From assembly GCA_009773565.1 (NCBI GenBank), contig WSXY01000004.1, positions 86,370 through 150,369 on the forward strand: DNA of 64,000 nucleotides. The letters are read 5' to 3'. The translations under genes and the position numbers were made by a program. A model generated the notes under the pieces. That model did not search any database. It was given only the letters and a program-made list of their open reading frames with translations, and was not told the DNA's origin. The stretch comes from Actinomycetota bacterium (lineage in GTDB: Bacteria; Actinomycetota; Coriobacteriia; Anaerosomatales; Anaerosomataceae). This document shows positions 1 through 8,847 of this stretch, in pieces. Every line of letters begins with the position of its first letter. Within the stretch, counting starts at the first letter, position 1.

Positions 1-946
1 CGAGGTGCAGGAGCATCGCCTCGCCCTCGACACCCTTCACGATGAGGCTCGTGATATGCGGCATCCGCGAGACGTTCGCGCCGTTGACGTACACGTTCTC
101 GAGCCGGGCGACCGCAGCCGCTTCGAGGCGATCGCGAAGCGCGGTCAGGCGGATGGTCTCGGAGACGCGATCGGCGTCCATCAACTCGAGGGCGGTCGCG
201 AACCCTTGCGCGCCGGGGACGTTCTGCGTGCCGCTACGCTTACGGAACTCCTGACCGCCACCCATGAGGTACGGCGCGAACCGCAGCCCCTTCTTGAGAT
301 AGAGCACGCCGACGCCCTTGGGGCCGTAGAACTTGTGTCCCGAGAAGGACATCGCGTCCACCCCGAGCGCCTGCACGTCGATGTCGAGTTTGCCAAGCGT
401 CTGCGCCGCGTCGGAGTGGAAGAGTGCCCCGCGCCCGTGCGCAGCGGCCGCGAGCTCAGCGATGGGCTGAACCGTGCCAAGCTCGTTGTTGCCATGCATG
501 ATCGACACGAGCACCGTGTCGTCTCGCAGCAGCTTCTCCAGCGCGGCGACCGAGACGACGCCGTCGGTGTCCGGCTTGACGAGCGAGACGTCAAAACCGT
601 GCTTAGCCAGCCACTCGGCAGGCTCAAGGATCGCGTGATGCTCGAACGCCGACACGATGAGGTGCCCCGACGTCCGTCCACCGGCGGTCATGAGGCCGAT
701 AAGTGCGGCGTTGTCCGACTCGGTGCCACCGGAGGTGAAGAGGACCTCGTCGGGCCTCTCGGCATTGAGTGACGCGCGCACACGCTCGCGTGCGTTCTCG
801 AGCGCGCTATGCGCCGCGCGACCTTCGGTGTGGAGGCTGTTCGGGTTGCCGTACGTTTCGGTGAAGAACGGCTCCATGGCGGCGACAACACGCGGGTCGG
901 TCTTGGTGGTGGCGGCGTTGTCGAGGTAGATGCGTGTGTCGGACAT
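1..946 (-). CDS. iscS: Cysteine desulfurase, IscS/NifS family (3' end outside window)
   Basis: PLP enzyme that removes sulfur from L-cysteine for Fe-S cluster and thio-cofactor synthesis in the cytosol. The N-terminus reads MSDTRIYLDNAATTK, typical of class V aminotransferases of the NifS/IscS group; the motif SGHKFYGPKG places the PLP lysine near residue 205 with the preceding histidine. About 315 codons are visible; the loop carrying the catalytic cysteine should lie just beyond the window edge, so group I versus II cannot be decided. An AAGGAGT ribosome binding site overlaps the stop codon of the upstream Rrf2 regulator, and only 2 bases separate the two genes, so they are co-transcribed. 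This pairing suggests the Isc-type housekeeping enzyme. Confidence 0.93.
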   Translation of the reverse strand, partial: MSDTRIYLDNAATTKTDPRVVAAMEPFFTETYGNPNSLHTEGRAAHSALENARERVRASLNAERPDEVLFTSGGTESDNAALIGLMTAGGRTSGHLIVSAFEHHAILEPAEWLAKHGFDVSLVKPDTDGVVSVAALEKLLRDDTVLVSIMHGNNELGTVQPIAELAAAAHGRGALFHSDAAQTLGKLDIDVQALGVDAMSFSGHKFYGPKGVGVLYLKKGLRFAPYLMGGGQEFRKRSGTQNVPGAQGFATALELMDADRVSETIRLTALRDRLEAAAVARLENVYVNGANVSRMPHITSLIVKGVEGEAMLLHL

Positions 947-948
947 TG

Positions 949-1392
949 CTACTCCTTGGTCGAAGCGGCTGGCACGAGCGCGTCCAGCCGGAGTTGATCG
1001 GTTGCAAGATCGGCGAGCGTTGCCGAGGCGAGAACGTCGCGAACGGCGTCGCTCACGCGGGACCAGATGGTGCCCGCAGCGCACCGCGCGCTCTGGGCAC
1101 ACCCGACGCCCTCTTGTGCGCACACGCTCGGGGCGAGCGGTCCTTCGAGTGCCTCGACGGCATCGAGTACCGAGATCTCCCCGGCCGGTCTCGTAAGTAC
1201 ATACCCACCACGTGCGCCACGCGTCGAAGTCACGACACCGGCACGCTTGAGGGCCGAAAGGAGCTGCTCGAGAAACTTGAGCGGCATACCCCAGCGCTCG
1301 GCCAATTCGCGCGCGCTCGACGGCTGCCCGCCAGCGGAAGCGATCTCCACCAGTGCGAGAAGTCCGTATTCGCTGCGTGCGGTAAGGCGCAT
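949..1392 (-). CDS. iscR: Rrf2-family transcriptional regulator, IscR-like
   Basis: A 147-residue winged-helix DNA-binding protein starting MRLTARSEYGLLAL, the classic Rrf2 start. Three cysteines at residues 91, 98 and 104 match the cluster-ligand positions of IscR, so it probably binds an Fe-S cluster and reports Fe-S or redox status. It lies directly upstream of the cysteine desulfurase gene and shares its transcript. A perfect dyad (1418-1435) sits 26 bases upstream of its start and is the likely autoregulatory operator. The IscR assignment over other Rrf2 members (CymR, NsrR) rests on the three cysteines plus the desulfurase partner; it is inferred, not proven. Confidence 0.9.
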   Translation of the reverse strand: MRLTARSEYGLLALVEIASAGGQPSSARELAERWGMPLKFLEQLLSALKRAGVVTSTRGARGGYVLTRPAGEISVLDAVEALEGPLAPSVCAQEGVGCAQSARCAAGTIWSRVSDAVRDVLASATLADLATDQLRLDALVPAASTKE

Positions 1393-1417
1393 TGCATACT
1401 CCCGAGAGCCTAAGGTT

Positions 1418-1435
1418 CTATTCCTACAGGAATAG
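1418..1435. promoter_or_regulatory. Perfect 18-bp dyad, candidate Rrf2/IscR operator
   Basis: CTATTCC-TACA-GGAATAG is a perfect inverted repeat with 7-bp arms and a 4-bp centre, located in the 72-bp gap between the Rrf2 regulator start and the end of the nucleotidase gene. Rrf2 proteins bind dyads of about this size and often repress themselves. No clear -35/-10 pair was identified around it. Confidence 0.6.
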
Positions 1436-1464
1436 TAGGCTTTCGAAGTATCGACGTCAACAGC

Positions 1465-2931
1465 CTACCGGTATACGAGGCGTCCTTCGATGACGCGACG
1501 CTCGTTCTGGTGGTCCCGAAGCCACTCCTGCAGGACCTCTTGCGCGGATGTCGTGACTACCTTGGCCTCGCCGGACTTCGCGAGCTCATCGGGAGTCAAC
1601 GCGAGATACGCTTCGACGTTGGCCGCGTGATACCCCTGGAGGCCGATGGTGTACGTCGCCACGGGGTCCACCGGTTTGCCCGCGACCGTCAGTTCGGCCA
1701 GGGTGTCGAGGGCGTCGTCGTGTATCGCGCGTACGGCGCCATTCACCTGGTAACACTCACCCTCACCGTCGCGGTTGGCGTTCCGCATCCAGTGACCGAA
1801 CATGCGCGAGAGCATCTCGCCGGTGACGGTGTAGCGGGTGAGGCTGTCGTCGTACGGGAAGCAGGAGATGAAGTCGCCGAGCGTCACGATCGGCCCGAGT
1901 TCGGGCACTCGTACCGAGCCCGCGCCAAGCAGGACGATATCGCATCCGAGCGGCTCGGCGAGCGCGTCGGCCATCAGGTTGCCAAGCGTCGTCTCGACCT
2001 CGCGCCGGGGGTGCGTGTGCTTCTCGGCAAGCTTGGTGAGGATGGTGGCGTACTTGCGGTCGACCGGGTCCTTGAACGCCTTGATGTGATCGAGCATCTT
2101 CTGGTCGGGCTCGCCGATGGACGCATCGATCGGCACGAGCTGCCACTTCCACTCGACGATGCTGTTGGTGTCGTCATCGACGACGATGTCGAACCGACCG
2201 ACCTGATCGGTGCCGGTGCCGGCCTGAGCGATGAGCACGCCGTTAACCTCGGCGGGCTGCTCGAGAATGGTGTGTGAGTGACCGCCGATGATCATGTCGA
2301 CACCCCACGCGGGGTCGAGCATCTTGGCAAGCTCGACGTCAGATTCAAAGCCGATGTGCGTGAGGATGATGGTGAGGTCGATGTCGTCATTCTTGTAGGC
2401 GTTGCAGATACGTCCGACCTCCTCGGCAGCTTCTTTGAGCGTGACGAAGCTGCCCACGAGGCTGTCGAGCGCGAGCGCGTCCATGACCTTCTCGGTGAGG
2501 ATGCCCGTGAACAGCACGTCGAAGCCGTCGACATTCTTGATGTAGTAAGGGCGCATCATGCGCTTGTCGAACGGCTTGACGTAAAGGTTGGCGTTCACGA
2601 TCGGGAAGTTCGCGATCTTCTCGAGAAAGAGCAGGTGCGGCAGGCCGTAGTCGACCTCGTGGTTCCCGAGCGACACCACGTCCGGCGCGAGATAGTTCAT
2701 GACGTCGATCGTCGAGACGCCCTTGAACTCGGAGTCGATGATGGAGCCTTGCACCATGTCGCCGGCAACGCAGTAGATGACGTTGGGCTCCTCGGCACGC
2801 ACGCGGTTGATGTACGTAGAAAGCAGAGCGAGCCCGCCGATGAGATCGCCCTCGGCACCGTCCATCTCGGCGAGGAAATCGCCATGCATGTCGTTGCTGT
2901 GCAGGATGGTGAACTTCTTCGTGGTTCCCAT
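1465..2931 (-). CDS. 5'-nucleotidase/2',3'-cyclic phosphodiesterase family metallophosphatase
   Basis: About 488 residues. The N-terminal calcineurin-like domain shows the dimetal motifs HSNDMHG (residues 11-17), SLGNHEVDYG and GGHSHT; the C-terminal half is the 5'-nucleotidase substrate domain (motif TLGDFISCFPYDDSL). Such UshA/YfkN-type enzymes dephosphorylate nucleotides or related phosphoesters. Here no signal peptide precedes the domain, so a cytoplasmic enzyme is implied, unlike secreted UshA. An open frame extends upstream to 3057, but the ATG at 2931 is preferred because a GGGGGG-type ribosome binding site precedes it and family homology starts there. The substrate is not determinable from sequence. 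Confidence 0.88.
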   Translation of the reverse strand: MGTTKKFTILHSNDMHGDFLAEMDGAEGDLIGGLALLSTYINRVRAEEPNVIYCVAGDMVQGSIIDSEFKGVSTIDVMNYLAPDVVSLGNHEVDYGLPHLLFLEKIANFPIVNANLYVKPFDKRMMRPYYIKNVDGFDVLFTGILTEKVMDALALDSLVGSFVTLKEAAEEVGRICNAYKNDDIDLTIILTHIGFESDVELAKMLDPAWGVDMIIGGHSHTILEQPAEVNGVLIAQAGTGTDQVGRFDIVVDDDTNSIVEWKWQLVPIDASIGEPDQKMLDHIKAFKDPVDRKYATILTKLAEKHTHPRREVETTLGNLMADALAEPLGCDIVLLGAGSVRVPELGPIVTLGDFISCFPYDDSLTRYTVTGEMLSRMFGHWMRNANRDGEGECYQVNGAVRAIHDDALDTLAELTVAGKPVDPVATYTIGLQGYHAANVEAYLALTPDELAKSGEAKVVTTSAQEVLQEWLRDHQNERRVIEGRLVYR

Positions 2932-3085
2932 GTCGCCCCCCGTAGTCGATCGACGCACTGAAGGCGTCGGGCTTCCTCGAATGTATTCCGCGACCGGACT
3001 CCCGCAAAACAGAACACGTATGCAACTCGGTCGATTGTTCGCTAGAATGAGTCCCAAGCACGATGAGGGTTTGCCAGGAGCTTAG

Positions 3086-4306
3086 ATGCAGAGCACGACG
3101 TACTGCGGGAACCACCACCGCACAGCGGTCGCTTGGGCGACTGCTGCTTTTGCATTCCTGACGCTGCTGGCGTTGATGGCTTTCGGCTCAGCGCAGCCCG
3201 CGTATGCGTTCCATGAGCCGTACACCGATGGAACAAGCTGCGGTGCGTGCCACAGCGCCGAAACCCTGACGTAAGACTGCACCTCGTGCCACGACCTTGT
3301 GGCGAACGAGCTCTGGTATGACAATGACAACTTTGCCGGCCCGCACGGGGCCTATCTCACGACAACGAGCAAGTGTGACGCGTGCCACTCGGTACACAGG
3401 GCTCCGGCGGATTCGATACTGTTGCTGCCGGCCGCGACCATCGTTCAGACCTGCGAAGTCTGCCACGACGGCACCGGTGGGTACGGCGTCTACGGCACCA
3501 TCCTCGCCGTGACCGGAACTGCCCCGAGCGGCGGACACAGCATGGAGTCGACGAATGTCGTTCCGGGCGGCGACGCAGACACCGGGGGCAGTACGACGAT
3601 GAACTTCGGTGGCTCTGGTGGCAAACTCATCTGTACCGACTGCCACAACCCGCATGGTGCCAACGTCGTCAACCCGTTCGTCGGAGACCGCCGTCGTCTG
3701 CGGGCCAACCTGCCAAGCGTTCAGACGAACCGGCTGCTCCGGCGACTGACCGGCACGGCGACAGTACCCGTTGACGAGTACGGATCCGACTGGTGCATCG
3801 GGTGTCACGCCGGGCGCGCCTCGCGGGGAACCGTCCATAATCATCCGGCGGATTCGGTCAACTCCAGTTACACCGTAGGGGCCCCGTACACCTACGGAAA
3901 CGTGCCGATTCTCGCAACCAACGGACCGACTGCGCTCACGGTGTTGCAGGGCATGGGCGGCGTTGAGAAGATCGGCTCGCCGATCAACGGCCACGCAGCC
4001 GACCCGCCCTACACTTCTGGAAACCGCGGCTACCTGATGCCGTACCCGCGCACCGCAGACCAGGTCGGACATGCTCCCATCTGCCAGCAGTGCCACGAGG
4101 ACACACGCAGGGTCGGCTCGCTCTCAACAGCAGGCGTGGGCACCGCCCAGACGGCAGTGATCGCGGTCGACAAGGCTGACGGCCTCACCGTAAGCGATAA
4201 CCCGCGGTTCCAGAACTTCCCACACGAGACACAGAATCCGACGCTGCTCGTGGAGATCAACGACGATCTCTGCCTGAACTGCCACCCGGAGGCACAGCTA
4301 CCGTAG
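3086..4306 (+). pseudogene. Secreted octaheme c-type cytochrome interrupted by in-frame TAA
   Basis: One continuous frame from ATG 3086 to stop 4304-4306, broken by TAA at 3272-3274. Codons 1-62 encode a signal peptide (hydrophobic core around residues 14-33, AYA-type cleavage near residue 40) and the first heme motif CGACH. After the stop the same frame continues without shift and supplies seven more heme motifs: CTSCH, CDACH, CEVCH, CTDCH, CIGCH, CQQCH, CLNCH. The doubled-CXXCH style is that of electron-transfer cytochromes outside the membrane. An AGGAG ribosome binding site lies just before ATG 3086. The gene is a recent nonsense mutant, a sequencing error, or read through; intact downstream motifs show the lesion is young. 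The electron partner is unknown. Confidence 0.8.
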
Positions 4307-4332
4307 ACCGAGAGCTCGTCTTGGTCCGGAAG

Positions 4333-4767
4333 CTACGCGAGGTTCTCGTTGAATCGCTTGAGATACGCCGCGAACTCATCGGACTCGCGCGCGGTGAAGC
4401 CATTGGTGGCGTGCTCGATGATCCAGCGCGCGGTGTCCTCAAGACCCGGCATCACGTCTCTCGTCTTCTGCGTGATGCACAGGGTGCTCGACTCGCCAAC
4501 GGGACCTCCGTCACCGGTAGTGAGCCAACCATCGCGCACGAGCCGTGATGCGACGGTGATGTTGACCTCGGACGGCACGTGGAGTCTCGCCGCGATGGCG
4601 AACGGAGTGCAGCCGTTTCCCTGGTGGGCGTAGGCGCTGCTCAGTACGATCCAGCCATGCTCATCGAGGCCGAGCTGGCGGAACTGCTCGCCGAGACGGG
4701 CCATCACCGAGCGTGATGCCTGATTGAGAAGAAAGCCAACGCCTTCCTCGGATGGGAACTTGGGCAT
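4333..4767 (-). CDS. MarR-family transcriptional regulator
   Basis: A 144-residue protein with the MarR winged-helix plan: N-terminal dimerisation helix, then a helix-turn-helix in which PFAIAARLHVPSEVNITVAS forms the recognition region, followed by the wing (RDGWLTTGDGG) and C-terminal helices. MarR dimers usually repress efflux or stress genes and respond to small aromatic ligands or redox signals. An AAGGATG ribosome binding site precedes the ATG. The gene is convergent with the cytochrome and divergent from the membrane-protein gene at 4895, which is a possible target by position only. Ligand unknown. Confidence 0.8.
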   Translation of the reverse strand: MPKFPSEEGVGFLLNQASRSVMARLGEQFRQLGLDEHGWIVLSSAYAHQGNGCTPFAIAARLHVPSEVNITVASRLVRDGWLTTGDGGPVGESSTLCITQKTRDVMPGLEDTARWIIEHATNGFTARESDEFAAYLKRFNENLA

Positions 4768-4894
4768 ACAGGCACATCCTTGCGTGTCGAAGCGTGCGAG
4801 TCCTCAGTGCTCTAGCAAGAGAGTAGCCAACGTTGGCGTTCCACTGTCAGGGCGCTGGACTATACTCAGTCGGTAGCCGATTTCAGGGGGGACA

Positions 4895-5647
4895 ATGGCC
4901 GCATCGATCGTCGTCAAATGGAGACTCGCGCTTGAGGCACTCGTGGCGTTTCTCGTGCTCGGGGCGCTCAAGGTGCTCGTCCACGCGCTTGGATTCGAGT
5001 ACCTCGAGATCAACTCGCTCTTCTCGAGCGTCATCGGTGGAGCGGTGTTCGTGTTTGGTCTCATCCTCGCCGGCACACTCGCGGACTACAAAGAGTCCGA
5101 GCGCATTCCGGCCGATTTCGCCGCGCTCTGCGGCTCGATCGTCGAGGACGGACGTTACTGCGCCGAGCAGTATCCGGAGTTCGATCTGGCTACGCTCAAG
5201 GCTCGCGTGCTGGCGCTGCTTAAGGCGTTTCGGGCGGATCTGGCGGATGCATCGTCGCGCTCGGCACTTGCCGCCCTGGGTGACCTCACTCCGTCACTTC
5301 TTGAGATGGAGCGCACCGGCCTGCCGGCGAATCATGTCGTACGGCTCAAAGGCGAGCAGGCAGCGATTCGTCGGACACTCATGCGGGTCTACTACATCCA
5401 GCGCATCGAGTTCCTGCCTTCGGCGCGCAACTTCGTAACCTCGCTGGTGGTGCTCATCCTAGCGCTGCTCCTGGTGACGGTCATCGAGCCCGTCTACCTC
5501 GGCATCGCGCTGGTGGGATTCCTCGCCTACCTGTTCGTTTACATCCTGCGCCTGCTCGCGCTGCTCGACACGCCGTTCCGCGTGCGCGAGAAGACGCAGG
5601 ACGACGTCTCGCTGTTCTTGTTACACGAGGCGGAAGCTGAGCTTTGA
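4895..5647 (+). CDS. Membrane protein of unknown function, four predicted TM segments
   Basis: A 250-residue protein with two N-terminal hydrophobic segments (about residues 10-30 and 40-62), a soluble middle region rich in acidic and arginine residues (about 65-180), and two further hydrophobic segments (about 182-200 and 203-223). The C-terminus is charged and cytoplasmic-looking. The layout is reminiscent of bestrophin-like or DUF4239-type membrane proteins, but no diagnostic motif was recognised, so no function is assigned. A GGGGGG-type ribosome binding site lies 4-9 bases before the ATG. It stands alone, divergent from the MarR gene. Confidence 0.7.
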   Translation: MAASIVVKWRLALEALVAFLVLGALKVLVHALGFEYLEINSLFSSVIGGAVFVFGLILAGTLADYKESERIPADFAALCGSIVEDGRYCAEQYPEFDLATLKARVLALLKAFRADLADASSRSALAALGDLTPSLLEMERTGLPANHVVRLKGEQAAIRRTLMRVYYIQRIEFLPSARNFVTSLVVLILALLLVTVIEPVYLGIALVGFLAYLFVYILRLLALLDTPFRVREKTQDDVSLFLLHEAEAEL

Positions 5648-5674
5648 GCTGAGTAAAGCGACCTGCATCGCACC

Positions 5675-6038
5675 CTAGTTACCGAGGGTGTCAATCTCCG
5701 CGAGCATCGCGCGGAGTCGCGGGAGAAATAGTCGGCACACCCGTGCGCACAGCCCACAGTACGACACCCTCATTGAGGCCGAAATAGTAGTGGACGATCT
5801 TGTCCCTCAAACCAGCGATACGCCTCCATGGGATGTCGCCGTAACGTACCCTCAAAGCCTCGGGTACCTGCTTGGCCGCCTCTCCTAGAATCATGAGCTG
5901 ATAGAGAATCGCACCTTGGAGAGGACTCTTCGGATCAAGGAGTTTCTCGTCAGATACCTCCGCAACAAACAGTATGATTCGCTCGCACGACTCGACCATG
6001 TCCTGGACGTGCGAACCAAGATCACGCCCTCCAGACAT
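5675..6038 (-). pseudogene. HepT-family (DUF86) toxin nuclease, frameshifted near the C-terminus
   Basis: Partner of the nucleotidyltransferase gene immediately upstream. The catalytic HepT motif R-X4-H-X-Y is intact (RDKIVHYYF). Starting at ATG 6038 the frame runs to a TGA at 5691 with a C-terminus (SPATPRDARGD) unlike the family. Removing one T from the run at 5726-5728 restores the expected ending LPRLRAMLAEIDTLGN and a stop at 5675-5677, so a one-base insertion is likely. Only about a dozen terminal residues are affected, so the product may remain functional. HepT is an RNase whose activity is blocked by MntA-type nucleotidyltransferases that modify the tyrosine of this motif. The start overlaps the upstream gene by 17 bases, typical of translationally coupled toxin-antitoxin pairs. 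Confidence 0.78.
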
Positions 6039-6630
6039 TAACCCGCTCCCTCTCCACATATGGTTTGACGCGAGGGCGAAGGGACGCGAACGACCCGGCA
6101 TCGGCCTTCCTCCCGAGGAGGGCCGTGAGGTATTCCTCGGGGCCAAACACCGTCTCGAGCGTGGGTTCTAGAACCTCCACAATGAGATCAACATCGCTAT
6201 CCGGTCGTTGTTCACCGCGCGCGAACGACCCAAACACGTCGACAAGGGTAACGCCGTAGCGCTCGTAAAGCTCACCTGCGTGCGCCCTGATGCGAGCGAC
6301 AACTTCGCCGAGATCGCGGGCAGGGCGCACCGAGGACTGATCGGATGCTTCAATAGCCCCAGTGCCATAGCGTGCCGGAGCCTCGGCAGCTAGCGAGTGT
6401 TCTTGCGCGTCGTGCCGGGCTTCGCCTAGAGCGATCGGCAGACTGCTCAACCCAAGGGCCGCAGCAACGCGCACGAGGCGCGAAAGTGCTACGCACCCAT
6501 AACGCTCCTGCTCCCAACGGGCGATTTGCTGCTGGTGAACACCGAGTCGTGCGGCAAGCTCGCGTTGCGTGAGGCCGAGCGCGAGGCGCGCGTCTATCAA
6601 GCTGTCGCCAATATCTTCGATTCGTATCAT
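6022..6630 (-). CDS. XRE helix-turn-helix fused to MntA-like minimal nucleotidyltransferase (antitoxin)
   Basis: A 202-residue two-domain protein. Residues about 7-66 form an XRE/Cro helix-turn-helix (TQRELAARLGVHQQQIARWE). Residues about 105-200 form a minimal nucleotidyltransferase with GSFARGE (134-140) and the metal-binding pair D146/D148 in DSDVDLIVE. MntA-type enzymes neutralise HepT by nucleotidylating it; the added DNA-binding domain would let the antitoxin also repress its own operon. It is translated first and overlaps the HepT gene by 17 bases. Adenylylation activity is inferred from the family. Confidence 0.88.
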   Translation of the reverse strand: MIRIEDIGDSLIDARLALGLTQRELAARLGVHQQQIARWEQERYGCVALSRLVRVAAALGLSSLPIALGEARHDAQEHSLAAEAPARYGTGAIEASDQSSVRPARDLGEVVARIRAHAGELYERYGVTLVDVFGSFARGEQRPDSDVDLIVEVLEPTLETVFGPEEYLTALLGRKADAGSFASLRPRVKPYVERERVNVWRA

Positions 6631-6704
6631 GGGAATAGACTACAACTTAATCGTTGTTTCTACAATCTTTTCGCTGTCAACGAGCGCATCCTCTACTACG
6701 GCGC

Positions 6705-7115
6705 CTACAGACCGCTCTTGCGCATGATGCCGCCGCGCGGCACGTGTACGATGTCGGCCCGCAGGCTCTGCCTGACGGCCTGAATCTCGTCGGCGATGCG
6801 CCGCTCGGTGCCACTCGCCTGCTCGAGCGCACTGTCGAGATCGCCCTGCAGCCGCTCGATCTCGACCTGCAACTCGAGGATGCGCATCACGCCGGCGAGG
6901 TTGACGCCCTCCTCCTGCGTGAGGCGCTGAATCAGCTGTAGTCGCTCGACATCCGCCTCCGAGTACAGGCGAGTGTTGCCCGCAGAGCGCTTCGGCTGTA
7001 CGAGTTGCTTGCGCTCGTAGATACGCAGCGTCTGTGGGTGCATGCCCGCAAGCTCGGCTGCCACGCTGATCATGTACACGGGCCGGTCTTTGCCGGAGAA
7101 TCGCTGGTTCTTCAT
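6705..7115 (-). CDS. hspR: Heat-shock repressor HspR (MerR family)
   Basis: A 136-residue MerR-family protein: [30 protein letters not shown] gives the winged helix with the RIYE signature of HspR, followed by a coiled-coil region (about 75-120). HspR represses dnaK operons in actinobacteria by binding HAIR inverted repeats, using DnaK as corepressor. It is the last gene of dnaK-grpE-dnaJ-hspR and starts 17 bases after the dnaJ stop, so it controls its own synthesis. A HAIR-like site overlaps the operon promoter at 10850-10870. Confidence 0.93.
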   Translation of the reverse strand: MKNQRFSGKDRPVYMISVAAELAGMHPQTLRIYERKQLVQPKRSAGNTRLYSEADVERLQLIQRLTQEEGVNLAGVMRILELQVEIERLQGDLDSALEQASGTERRIADEIQAVRQSLRADIVHVPRGGIMRKSGL

Positions 7116-7132
7116 CGTCGCCCTCCGTGTCG

Positions 7133-8257
7133 CTATGCCAGGTGTTCGCGAACGTCATCATTTCGGGCCGAGTCGAAACGCTTTAGCAGTTCCTTCTGCT
7201 CGGCCGAAAGATTCTTGGGCACTACGAGCCGCACTTTCACCTTGAGGTCACCATTGCCCTTGCCCTTCAGCTTCGGCGCGCCTTTGCCCGGCAGCTTGTA
7301 CACCTTGCCGTCGGCGGTCCCCTCGGCGACCCTGAGTTTAACGCGCTGCCCGTCGGGCGTGGGGATGTTGACCTCCGTGCCCAGCGCTGCCTCGGCCAGG
7401 GTGACCGGAAGGTCCATTACGATGTCGGCGCCGTCGCGCACGAAATACGGATGCGCCGCCACGTGCGTGACAACATAGAGGTCACCCGCAGGGCCGCCAC
7501 CGCCGCCCGGCTCGCCCTTGCCCTTGAAGCGCAGGCGACCGCCATCTGTTGCGCCCGGCGGCACGTTCACGGTGACCGGCTTCATCCGAACGACCGAGCC
7601 TTTGCCCTTACACGAAGCGCACGGACTTTCAATGATCCTGCCGCTACCGGCACAGCGCGGACACGGTCGCGAGAAGCCAAAGAGCCCCTGCCCTTCGGTG
7701 ACGTGACCCGAGCCCTTGCAGGTCGGGCAGGTGGACGGGCTTGTTCCCGGCTTCGCGCCGCTGCCCTTGCAGGTCGCGCAGGTTTCACTCCGCTTCACGT
7801 CGATCTTGGTGGAGACGCCGTTGAGTGCCTGGTCAAAATCGAGCGTCATGTCGTACTGCAGATCGCTGCCACGGTGTGCGCCACCCCGACTGCGAGGACC
7901 GCCGCCTCCCCCGCCGCCCGAGAACAAGTCGCCGAACAGACCGCCAAGATCGCCCAGATCGACGTTCTGGTATGACGCACCGCCGCCGGCCCCGCCCGGC
8001 CAGCCCGCACCGGGCCCGCCAGCACCGCCACCCGGCGGCATGTTAGGGCCGTAGTACTGTCCGAACTGGTCGTACTGCGAGCGCTTCTCGCCATCGGAGA
8101 GCACCTCGTACGCCTCGTTCAGCTCCTTGAACTTCTCCTCGGAGCCGCCCGCGTCGGGGTGGTGTTTGCGCGCCTGCTTGCGGAACGCCTTCTTGATCTC
8201 ATCGGCAGTGGCCTTCTTGTTCACGCCGAGTATGTCGTAGTAGTCCTTGCCGGCCAT
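7133..8257 (-). CDS. dnaJ: Chaperone protein DnaJ
   Basis: A 374-residue Hsp40 cochaperone that delivers substrates to DnaK and stimulates its ATPase. Domains in order: J domain (residues about 4-70) with the HPD motif; a long Gly/Pro-rich linker (about 75-130); the zinc region with four CxxCxGxG motifs ([32 protein letters not shown]); then the C-terminal peptide-binding and dimerisation domains. It starts 2 bases after the grpE stop (TAAGCATG). Full length and type I by the intact zinc fingers. Confidence 0.97.
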   Translation of the reverse strand: MAGKDYYDILGVNKKATADEIKKAFRKQARKHHPDAGGSEEKFKELNEAYEVLSDGEKRSQYDQFGQYYGPNMPPGGGAGGPGAGWPGGAGGGASYQNVDLGDLGGLFGDLFSGGGGGGGPRSRGGAHRGSDLQYDMTLDFDQALNGVSTKIDVKRSETCATCKGSGAKPGTSPSTCPTCKGSGHVTEGQGLFGFSRPCPRCAGSGRIIESPCASCKGKGSVVRMKPVTVNVPPGATDGGRLRFKGKGEPGGGGGPAGDLYVVTHVAAHPYFVRDGADIVMDLPVTLAEAALGTEVNIPTPDGQRVKLRVAEGTADGKVYKLPGKGAPKLKGKGNGDLKVKVRLVVPKNLSAEQKELLKRFDSARNDDVREHLA

Positions 8258-8259
8258 GC

Positions 8260-8847
8260 TTACCCCTTACGAGCAGGCCCACCGCTGCCAACGATGACCA
8301 TCGCCGGGCGAACGACCCTCCCGCCGAGGAGATAGCCCTTCTGGAGGACCTCCACGACCGAATTGTCCGGAACGCTGACATCCTCGTGCTGCCCGACCGC
8401 CTGGTGGAACTGCGGATCGAACTCCTCGCCGAGGGGATCGATGATCTCGACACCCTCCTTGCCGAAGACGTCGAGTACCTGCTGGTGCACCATCCCGACA
8501 CCGGTTACGAGCTGGGCAAGATCGCCACCCGCGGTCGTATGGGCGATGGCACGCTCGAGGTTGTCGAGGACCGGCAAGAGTTCCTCGACGATGCGCTTGC
8601 CCGCGCGCGCGACCGAGTCCGCCTGCTCGCGCGTAACCCGCCGGCGGTAGTTCTCGAACTCCGCCTGGAGGCGCTGTGCTGTCTCGAGATGCCCGGCGGC
8701 CTCGGTGCGGGCTGCTTCCAGCTCGCGTTCGACGTTGTCGCCGCGCAAATCGAACTCGGCGCCGAGATCGGCTACGAGTTCCGGGTCGAACGGTGCGCTG
8801 GCGCCGGGAGGATCCCCGGCGCCAGCGTTGCTCTTGCGGCTAACCAT
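8260..8847 (-). CDS. grpE: Nucleotide exchange factor GrpE
   Basis: A 195-residue protein that releases ADP from DnaK. An acidic, disordered N-terminus (to about residue 40) is followed by a long coiled coil ([16 protein letters not shown] is the conserved hallmark) and the C-terminal beta domain with [12 protein letters not shown] and [18 protein letters not shown]. The ATG overlaps the dnaK stop by one base (TAATG), so translation is coupled to dnaK. Confidence 0.96.
   Translation of the reverse strand: MVSRKSNAGAGDPPGASAPFDPELVADLGAEFDLRGDNVERELEAARTEAAGHLETAQRLQAEFENYRRRVTREQADSVARAGKRIVEELLPVLDNLERAIAHTTAGGDLAQLVTGVGMVHQQVLDVFGKEGVEIIDPLGEEFDPQFHQAVGQHEDVSVPDNSVVEVLQKGYLLGGRVVRPAMVIVGSGGPARKG

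Noticed and set aside
3188..4096. Minus-strand open frame of 302 codons opposite the cytochrome
   Set aside because: Shadow of the heme-motif frame, which has eight CXXCH motifs; the minus translation shows none.
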